From Branchipolynoe longqiensis (Eukaryota > Annelida > Polychaeta > Phyllodocida > Polynoidae), in assembly GCA_030323885.1 (NCBI GenBank), contig CM059194.1, positions 8,728,963 through 8,792,962 on the forward strand: a stretch of DNA of 64,000 nt, written 5' to 3'. The notes below the pieces were generated by a model that worked only from the letters and a program-made list of their open reading frames with translations, did no database searches and was not told where the DNA came from. The position numbers and the translations under genes were made by a program. The first letter of the stretch is position 1. Each line of letters opens with the position of its first letter. Positions 55,434-64,000 of the stretch are shown piece by piece.

Positions 55434-56673
55434 GTAATGATAGCCCTACGCTTCTACGCTAGTGGGAGTTTTCAGGATGTTTGGGGCGAGTTAGTGGGTG
55501 TTTCGCAGCCTACCGTTTCGCGGACTATTCCCCGGGTGACAGCAGCGTTGGTGCAACAACTGCCCCACTCTATAAAGCTGCCCACTCAGGAGGAAGCGGA
55601 ACGGACAAAAGCGAAAATATTCAACACGTACGGCTTCCCCAATGTGTTTGGATGCATAGACGGGACGCAGATTCGCATAGAGGCACCCGCTGGCTACGAA
55701 CACGAGTTTGTGAACAGGAAACACTTTCACTCGCTCAATGTGCAGGTAAATTTGCTCTTACACCGTTTTTTTCATTTATATCTGATAACCTTTCTGCGCA
55801 TGTTGGGCTTTGCACATATCACCTGATTTGGGCTACACTTTTTTGTCTCCTTGTAATAGGTGTCATGCCTCAGTATTGTTCAACCTAACCAATGTCCCCT
55901 AACTGCCATTTAAGGTGAGGAAAGCCTCATGTTCGCAAAAGCAGAGGCTGCTACTTATTTTTGCCCTGCTATCCCTTACTGTTATTCGCCGCTGTTACTA
56001 TCTATGCAACATTTCATTTGTTACTGCATAGCTTAGTTTGAAAAGTGGGCTTCCCGACTGCGTGAGTTTGTGTTAGCTTTATTGTTATTGCACGTGGTGA
56101 GTTTGAGTTCCCCCTTATATATTTCAGGTGATATGTGATGGCGACCTGAGGTTCATCGACTGCATCGTAAAATGGCCGGGCAGCGTGCATGACGCGCGCA
56201 TCCTTCGGGAATCAGCTCTCTTCGAGGCGTTTGAGAGCGCACAGAAACCAGTAAATGGTTTACTACTTGGTGATAGTGGTTACATGCAACGTGATTGGCT
56301 TTTCACTCCCTTCCTAAATCCAAACTCACCACAACAGGAAGCCTACAATATCCATCATAAAGCAGCTAGGTCGATTGTCGAGAGATCGATCGGTGTCCTG
56401 AAGAGACGCTGGCACTGCCTGCGTCGGCTGCGACTGCAGCCGGCCAAGGCATGTAACGTTATCACGGTGTGTCTCATTCTGCACAACAGGGCGCGCATGC
56501 TCAATCTTGACGATCCTTCCGATTCTGAGTCGGAAGGAGAATCAGACAATGAAAATGAACCCCACGATAATGAGCCAGAGGCAAACCGTCCCGACAACTA
56601 TCAACGATCAGAGCGGGTCCGATCACAAGTGGGCAAGGCAGCGCGGCAGACAATTGTGAACAATTACTTTTGA
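55434..56673 (+). pseudogene. H2 DDE transposase, copy 2, lacking exon 1
   Basis: Exons 55434-55745 and 56128-56673 duplicate 32609-32920 and 33303-33848 (offset 22825) with four amino-acid changes seen (Q/R, P/H, Q/R, N/D). All three catalytic residues remain, but exon 1 is outside the duplicated unit. It could only be expressed by splicing from exon 1 at 26687 or from a new start. Confidence 0.8.
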
Positions 56674-56832
56674 AAAAGCTGAGTGAACTTGTGAAATGCG
56701 GAAATTATGTAACTGCTCAAGTGATAGCGATGTTTTTTTTGGTATGGTGGAGAAACTTATTACAAATTTAACGAGAACACATAAGTATGTAAACGATGTT
56801 GAACCTTGTTTATTAGAAACAATATGTGGAGC

Positions 56833-58455
56833 CTATAGCTTATCCCCCTTCTCCCTCTCCAGTTTCTCCACTTCCAGCGTCTCCCTCCTCAAGCGCATAT
56901 TCAGCAGTTGCCTATCTAGCCTCAGCTTCTCCTCGTCCCCCTCACGCTCCATTCGCTTGATTGTGAGTAGCTCCCGCCGGTATTTTAGAACGAGTATATC
57001 TCGCTCCAGCAGGCCCTTCGCCTCTGCTCGCTCACGTTCAGCTGCGTCGTGTTCGACGCGTGCAGTAAGTACGGTTGTCTTCGCGGCATTTTTCTTTGTG
57101 GTGCTGTCGAGGCACGCCATGAAAGCCTGCCTTTCCGCCACATGTGCTGGAAACTCTCTCTGTTGCCGACTCCTCGACCTGCCTCTGGCAGCGCGCGAGC
57201 GGGTGCTGCTTCCAGCGGAGGGAGGGCGTGCCACCTCCTCCGCTTCCGCCGTAAGCTGCACCGGATCCACCGGAGACCGTGTGAGGAGTGTTACATTGGC
57301 ACCCACAGACATGTTGAAGGGCACATCGAGGCCGACGCTCCCCGCTGACGCCTCCGTCATGGACGCACCCAATGGCGTTGATGTGAGCACAGGCCGGGTG
57401 AGTGCGCCCTCCGAGAAGGACGTGGAGGCTTGCGGGAAACTGTAGCTTGTTTCCTGTGCGGCCAGGGTCACGTTGTCGCACCACGGAAGTTCTAGATGTG
57501 CTGGGATGGCCTCCGCCGTGTTCGCCTCCGTCGTCCCAAGTGCCGCCGTCAGCGCTGAGACGCCGCTTGTCGTGGCCACGGGGCCGAGGTAGCTAACCGC
57601 ATAGGAAGCTAGAAAAGAGAAGGGGTGACTAAATGATAAAGTGAACGTTTTCTGACTGCATAAGCCTAATAAGAAAGGTTGCACAAACTGCAACGTTAAA
57701 TATGGAACCACGGTCTAATGAGGTTTTATTCCGAAAATAGCCGTTTTTGTAAGCAAACAACAATAAAGTCAGCGCATCTGTAACGAAAATGAAAGTCTGC
57801 AATCCACTCTCAGAATAATTATATTATTTATCCCAGGTTTAAATTTGCTGCAAATTAATTTGACAAAAAAAATAGTTTTCCTTGAAGCCAAGAACGAGAA
57901 CAAAAACGTTGAGTCTACAGCCTGTTTTAGATAGAATAGAAGCATTTTGGTTTTAAAGCACAATAGGGAAACAGCATTATAAGATCTCTTTTAATTATTA
58001 ATAATCGTATATGTGACAGGTGCATAATACTTTAGTAGAGAAGGCTATCTCAGAGGGCTAAATAGCAACTTACTTGCGACTCCTTGCAATAAATTTGTGT
58101 CGGCACCCATGATCTGTAGTATCGTCTCCTCGAACGGCAGGGGTGTATCGGGAGGACCGCCCCCCGTTTGCCCGGAACGCCGTTGACGCCCGAGGACATC
58201 AGCCTTCATGGCCTTCCATTTTTCCTTGACCTCCACGCGAGATCGCCTGGCGACCCCACAGGCGGTGACAGCCCCCGCCACCCGATCCCAGGCTTTTGTT
58301 TTTTCTTGCAAGGTTATTTTATTGCTGAAAGCTGAGAAAAGTAGCTTCCGGGCCAGCATAACTTCCTCCAGTAGCACTCTTATCTCATTGTCCCCATAAT
58401 TGGCTTTGCGCTGCCTCTTGCTGGCAGACATCGAAGGCGTTTCCTGAGAGGACAT
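56833..58455 (-). CDS. Myb/SANT-like protein of H2, copy 2, intact (2 exons)
   Basis: Exons 58455-58074 and 57608-56833, offset 22825 from copy 1. Apparently identical except for one residue near the N-terminus (KRQRK versus KRLRK). Full domain content as in copy 1, with no stop or splice damage. Confidence 0.85.
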
Positions 58456-60462
58456 AGCGAAGTAGCCTGTGTGCTCTCTCTAAAATTGTGTCTGTCGGTA
58501 AGATTAGATATACGAGTAAAGTTTATTGAATAATGACGTATTGTTTTCATTACTTCCCTAATGTTTAAGGTGATGACGGATATAAATGGGACTGAGATTA
58601 GGCAAGTGCATAAAAGATAAATAATGTAATGTAAATGATTAGAAGTGAGGTTGAATAAAACTTTGTTGACATTCAGTATTATTTTTTGTTTTCAACAAAA
58701 AACAGTCATGCGTTATAAGCCGTGTAATGAAATGTATGTAATGTTTGTAGACCACAACATTAACGTAAGATATGCTACATTTTCCCGCCCAAAAAAACAC
58801 AACGAAGGTGGCGTATGGCTAATATGGTAACTTTCAGCATGCATAAGTATGGAAATTAACGTAGAATGTATGTCACATGTTATAATAACTTTATGAAGAA
58901 TGCTCTGTCAACTTAAGCAGTGTTTACAGGGGGAAGTTAAGTCGCTTCATATAAATCGCCTTTCCTAGTTCGCCTCAGATTCCCCGTGTAAAAGCAAATA
59001 TGAGGCGGATTAGGGCTGATTAGCTTCATATGACACTAATTCGCTTCATATAAATCGCTTTGTCTTATTCGCTTTACAATTGGCCGTGTAAACGGGCTAT
59101 AGTGCCAATTTCGCGTGCATGCATTCAACGTCACCGGCACATAAGCAAAGCATTGTTGACAAAATGAAAACTGTACCTGCAGTTGGTCTGTTTTGCTTCT
59201 TTCGAGTAGTTGGCAGGCGCCGATTTTTTGGGCCGTTGTGCGGAAAATGGTATAGGGAGAAGTTGGATTAGTCAGATCGTGAATAGAGCGTTATTGTGGT
59301 GTGAATAGGGTGGGAATAGGTGTGAGTCGCTGGGCCTTTGTTGTCGGTGTGAGCAGTTGGAGCAAAAGCGAAAGTACCCGGCCGCTTTCAGCTAGCACAC
59401 ATGGGTTGTCGCCGGGTACCAGCCGAAAGGGATTCCCCCATATCTATAAATAGGCGTAGGGTTAACTAACTCGGCCGCGCTGTGTGCTCATGAATACCCC
59501 GTGACACAGCTGGAACACCGGAGTTACCTAACCCGAACCCGACAATTAACACGGGAGAGATAAGTAATTCGTCATGAATACGGGCCCAGGAGACCCAATA
59601 AACCGAGAAGGGTCCACAGCGACGAAAGGATGAAAAACGAGTTCCCACTGGGTAATATCGAGCATACCCCTGCAGGATGAGTTTCCCATTCATTAAGTAG
59701 TGATATTGTGTGATTTAAACAGAAATCAATGTAGATCAATTTCAAATATACTTCAAACAATTTAATCTGTGCAAAAGATACATAAATATGTGATAATGTC
59801 TGAACAAACAACTAGTAAAATAATATTTTACTACACTGCTAGCTCTGTGGAGGTCTAGCCTGGTCCCCTGGCATTTATTTGCTCATGCAGAGGCATAGGA
59901 GTTTTCATCTATTATCGCTCAGTTTCCAACCTGGTCCCCTAGCCTTTGTACCAGAAACAAGTTTAAACGAGCTCAAACGAGTTCAACCGTGGCTGGTTTG
60001 GTGGCTCCGTAGAGCGCTGAATATGCTTATGAATAAACCTCACTTGCCATCCTGAGCTGCTGCCGTCAACGTCTTGTTACTTCTATGGATCTTACAGTCC
60101 CCTGGCCTTTATTCACAGATGTCACCACTGTGGCCATTCTAAAAGGCCAGGTAAAGAGTTACGGCAATGTCCTGGTATTATCACTCAGTTTCAGGATCGG
60201 CAATGTAAACAATGTCATTAGCAAAATGGCATTTCTAGTTGCAACTTCATTCACTGCATACAGTAAATAGAACCATTTTAATATTCCAAATTCTTATTGT
60301 GCATGCACCAAATATCTCAATGAACAATTATTTACTAGTGCATTAGTTGAATATGCTACAAAGCATGGGGGGTTTGCGATTTCCCGGGGGGGGGGTTGTG
60401 ATTTCCCAGGAAATCGCAACCCCTAGCATGTGCGATTTCCAGAGGTTTGCGATTTCCTGCTA

Positions 60463-60680
60463 TGCTGGCACCATGATCTGATATCTCACTCAGTCACATT
60501 ATCCTGACACTAAGCTAACTAGTCCTTGCCATATCCTATTAATGACGAGCGCCAGGCGAGGAAGCGACAAGTATCAATTTTATAAGTCATTGGTTTGACT
60601 CGACCGGGAACTGAACTGCCGACCTTCCGTGCACGCGAGGCCTGCGCTCTACCGATTAAGCCACCGCGTCCAGTCCTGCC
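60463..60680 (-). mobile_element. SINE 5' half, interrupted by the 34-kb nest
   Basis: On the minus strand it starts near 60676 with a tRNA-like head (GGTGGCTTAATCGGTAGAGC; later GGCAGTTCAGTTCCCGG), then GAGTCAAACCAATGACTTAT and CAGGATAATGTGACTGAGTG. It stops at 60463, where the nest begins; it continues at 26160. Confidence 0.8.
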
Positions 60681-63600
60681 ACATGATGCAGGTTACCCAT
60701 AGCCGATACGGTTTTTAGTGTTATTTTTTTAGTGATACGGTCTATTAGGATTTTTAGTTAATTTTATGGAAATAAAAATGTTGAGCTGAGACACTGAGAC
60801 TAGCGAAATCAGCGACACATGCAGCTCATGTTCAGACACAGTGATTAATGTTGTGTTTGAATGGAATGTAGTTTGTTGTTTATAATATTTGAGTAATAAA
60901 ATTATGTAATTGTATTCAGGTGTTTTTATGGTATACAGGACATATGTATACAAATTATTATGTGATACAGATTCATATAGGATTTTAGGTGAAAAATACA
61001 GATTGCCATCTATGAAATGTGGCAGCTCTGGAAGGCGCCACATTCAGGAAAAACAAGGACAGGGACCTGGGTTTGATCCTCCATAATTATCCAACTTAGA
61101 TACTGGTGCACTTATTAAAGCTGCATAGTCTGATGAAAACATCACATTTAAAAAACCAAAATATGACCTGGATTTGATTCTATCTATCTACCTTAGATAC
61201 TGGTGCACTTTTGCCGCCACATAGAAGGGGATACTGAAGCAATTTAATAGAACGTTTAATACAGAAGGCCTATGATCTCAGACTTTTGGCATGGTTGCCA
61301 AAATTAATTTTGCATTTCAAATATCTCAAAAGTTAGCCATTTAAAATCAAAGTTATTTCAAATGGAAGTAAGGTAGATTATAACAATCAATCTAATACAT
61401 TTATCACAGAAAATGATAAAAGCTCAATACCACAAGAGTATGCAACTGCATAGAAGGAATTAGGGGCCCAGCTTGGGATTTTCAGGCGGTACGTAAATGG
61501 ACTAAGACGCTATTGGAATAAACCACGATGGAAAAAGGTGCTATAAAACATCATATATTTGAATAATAATAACAAAAAGTGTGGTTGTATGCAGATGTGT
61601 ACCTGCGTATATGTGTAAGATATTCCGATAATGAGACACTGGTGGGGAAATGCAAATGGTCTATTGGTGAAAAAGGTATATAGTGCCAGGTGCATAAGTG
61701 TTTATGTAGTTGCTGGTGGTGCTTGATTCATTGGACAATAGTCATTGTGTGTTAGTCAGATAGTGTGTAAGGGACACTCAGAGCTCTACCCACTCCCCCC
61801 TCCCCCCTCTGTAATCATGGATCACCACACACTCAGCTCAGGCAGGTAGTGTCCAGGGGAGCCACACTGCATGGTGGTGGTGGGAAGATCACTGTAGCCA
61901 TGGTAACGCAGGAATGCTTGATGTTCATTGGTGGAGTTGAAGATGCTTGATTCTCATTGGAGAATATGGTCAGGTGACATATCATACTGGATCCATGTAC
62001 CACTATAAATAATAAACCAGGGGGCTTGGCTCTCTCTACTTTCACTCTTTATACTCTTCCTTTCTCTTCTTGCCTGTATTGATTTCATTATAGTCTGCCT
62101 ACACAACCGTGGACTTTACATATGGAAGCCTGTGCTCTGAATCTTACCGATTTGGCCACCACTTCAAGGAGCCTAGGTAGTGTAATGGTTATTAAGCTAG
62201 CCCTAGAATGGCAAGAAGTTTGAGTTCGAATCCTGCTCTAGTCACAAATTTCCCATTTTCATTACTCCCGCGACCCATTAACTTAGCCTACATATTAACT
62301 TACAGATTAATTTACAGATCCTCTTCTGTCAGATCTAGGTCACATTAAGTCTCTAATGCCAGCTCGTTAAGGTAAAAAAGAGGTAATATATTCAGGAATA
62401 AAAGTAATTCAACTGAATTGTGTTGTGGCCCATACTTAGCATCTAATAGCAAATAGCAACTAGTCTCGGTGAGCTGATGTTAGATAGTCAATACAAAATA
62501 CAGAAGTAATTAAGTGAGCCTGGTATTGGGGTTTGAGACCCGAGCAGCACTGGGAAGGGATTGGTGAAGATGAGGCCGAAGTGTAGCATCTGCAACCATA
62601 TGGAGGTGGATGGAGCCCTGGTCACCTTGCTGAGATAATATTCTACGCCAATTTCGATGAGGGTCATTCTCTAAAACTGGGCACTAAAGTGTGACATCGA
62701 AACCAAATGTGAAAACCTTCCAAATAATAGCAAAAAACATTCCAAATAATAACAGAATCCATGTTTCTACAAAGGTTGGTATGTTGTGCATATGTCAGAG
62801 TTGAACAAAAATATATTTCACTTTTTGATTTAGATCTTATACAAATTGAGCAATATGTTAATATCACTTGTGTATCGTGAAAATCAAAGACACATCCAGA
62901 ATATCATTTTAGCATACACAACAAAGTCAAACAAGATTTGATTAATTACAGTTAAGTAAACAATGTTATGTCTTACAAGAATAAAGTTGAAATTTTTTTT
63001 GGCTAAATGCACAGTGTCAATGTGTAAATTTTCACATTTTCACTCTAGCTCAAAATCATACAAGTATAATTTTGATTTCTTTGTTGGATAGATTCAATAC
63101 ATGTAGAACTGCTAACATACCAAATAGTTAGGGGCTACACTAATTATTTGACTTGCTATCAATAAAAGAACGACTTAATTATCAGCCACGTAATGTGGAA
63201 ACCAAATATGTGGCGCCCAGTTTAGGAGAATAACCCATAAACACTGAACACTGGAACCAGGAGCTCCGCATCTTGTTTATTTATACCAACACAGTCTTTG
63301 TTCGGATGTAGACATAGTTGTTCTTCAGCTCTACTGTGGACAGCGGTAAATCTTTCATCTATTCAAAATGGCACCTGCCAGACCCAGCTGCAGTTTGCAA
63401 GCGGGACGATCTGCGACGTAAATAATAGACTACATCACGGTTCCAACTGTGCATGCGCTGAAAACGGCGTTGGGAGCAAAGGCGTACGCCCATTGAGTTT
63501 GCCGATACACATAGGGCAAAAACTTGCATTTTATTCAAAATAAATAGAAATACATAACAATTTGGCATAAACATGGACGGAAGGATGCAATATAATAATA

Positions 63601-63684
63601 TAATGAATATGTTTAAGACACAACTCTCCATAATTAAGCATTTTGAGCTAAGAAACATACAATTTCAGTCACTTTACAGGCTGA
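60681..63684. other. Intergenic or intronic AT-rich DNA with repeat fragments
   Basis: No gene supported. Items seen: a dispersed repeat at about 61090-61215 (two partial copies with TTAGATACTGGTGCACTT); text at about 61270-61330 resembling 14110-14180 inverted; and a tRNA-like SINE head at about 62170-62245 (GTAGTGTAATGGTTA, GTTCGAATCC). A TATAAATAATAAA stretch near 62003 leads into a CT-rich tract, and 61790-61810 is C-rich. Confidence 0.5.
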
Positions 63685-64000
63685 TGTTTACATCACCATT
63701 GATTAGCCAGAAGTAATTTTTGTTCTAAATATTAAAATGTCAAATGTGTCAACAAAAACTTGTTTCAAAGAAATATATAACCAATATCTGATTAACCCTA
63801 CTCATTTTCTATTTCTACATATGTCATTAACCATAGAATATAAATAAAAACATAAATAAAACTGACTCTGGCTATGGCTCTAACACTAGTCTGAGTGCCT
63901 AGATTTGTCTAAATCTAAATGCACATGGCATAAGATGTGCTGGTTATATTGATGTAAATGCAATGCTGGATAAAAGATTAATATCTTAATTTATTATATA
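63685..64000 (+). repeat. Dispersed AT-rich repeat, copy of 14535-14855
   Basis: Same block order as the first copy, running to the window edge. It gives about 310 bp of paired evidence for an unnamed repeat family. Confidence 0.7.

Larger units (their letters stand above)
37383..60199. repeat. Tandem duplication unit, copy 2 (interrupted by LTR element)
   Basis: Consists of 37383-39543 plus 53449-60199, separated by the LTR retrotransposon. It lacks the H2 5' end and transposase exon 1, because the unit starts inside H2 intron 1. It carries a deletion at 54313|54314 relative to 31114-31498. Confidence 0.9.
26163..60460. mobile_element. 34.3-kb nested transposon complex bounded by a TA-flanked TIR element
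   Basis: The left end begins GCAGGAAATCGCAAACC and the right end finishes GGTTTGCGATTTCCTGC, a perfect 17-bp inverted pair. TA lies at 26161-26162 and 60461-60462. Each terminal 90 bp contains further GATTTCC/GGAAATC copies (26207-26240 and 60363-60440). The flanks are the two halves of one SINE. Without its inserts the outer element would be about 1.2 kb and apparently non-coding (26246-26510 plus 36763-37380 or its copy plus 60200-60362). The TA duplication suggests Tc1/mariner or a relative; the family is not identified. Confidence 0.8.

Overview
This is animal nuclear DNA, most likely from a mollusc and plausibly a gastropod. The first 8.7 kb is an intron-rich, unmistakable orthologue of splicing factor SF3B3, with GT-AG introns and a metazoan poly(A) signal. 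Interspersed repeats of kinds I associate with mollusc genomes recur throughout; this taxonomic placement is inference.

Layout. (1) 12-8671, plus strand: nine exons encoding the C-terminal 506 residues of SF3B3; the 5' part lies outside the window. (2) 9.2-13.5 kb: intergenic DNA with several MITEs. (3) 13982-24937, minus strand, convergent with SF3B3: five phase-compatible exons of a cysteine-containing protein I do not recognise. It ends in a hydrophobic tail that looks like a GPI-anchor or tail-anchor signal. In both genes many exon edges are hugged by minisatellites. Three arrays are tandem copies of the adjoining splice site itself, so one intron carries about 18 decoy donors at one end and about 30 decoy acceptors at the other. 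(4) 26163-60460: a 34-kb nest of transposons inside a single SINE. From outside in: a SINE (halves at 26036-26160 and 60463-60680), a TA-flanked terminal-inverted-repeat element, a PIF/Harbinger element (H2), and a second Harbinger (H1) inside intron 1 of the H2 transposase. A 9.3-kb block of this nest is tandemly duplicated, and the second copy was hit by a 13.9-kb Ty3/Gypsy-type LTR retrotransposon on the minus strand. (5) 60.7-64 kb: AT-rich DNA with SINE and other dispersed-repeat fragments and no gene I can support.

Function. H2 copy 1 retains an apparently complete three-exon DDE transposase and a complete two-exon Myb/SANT-like partner. H1 has a complete four-exon Myb/SANT-like gene but a dead transposase. 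The retrotransposon has a textbook -1 frameshift site between gag and pol, a primer-binding site resembling tRNA-His, and two in-frame amber codons plus frame breaks in its genes. It also has an extra ORF downstream of integrase with two C2H2-like zinc modules. A short motif, ACTGCG/CGCAGT, is strongly over-represented over the whole retroelement.

The observations I rate highest are the splice-site-copying minisatellites, the retroelement's zinc-finger ORF together with its dispersed motif, and the mismatch between LTR divergence and duplication divergence.
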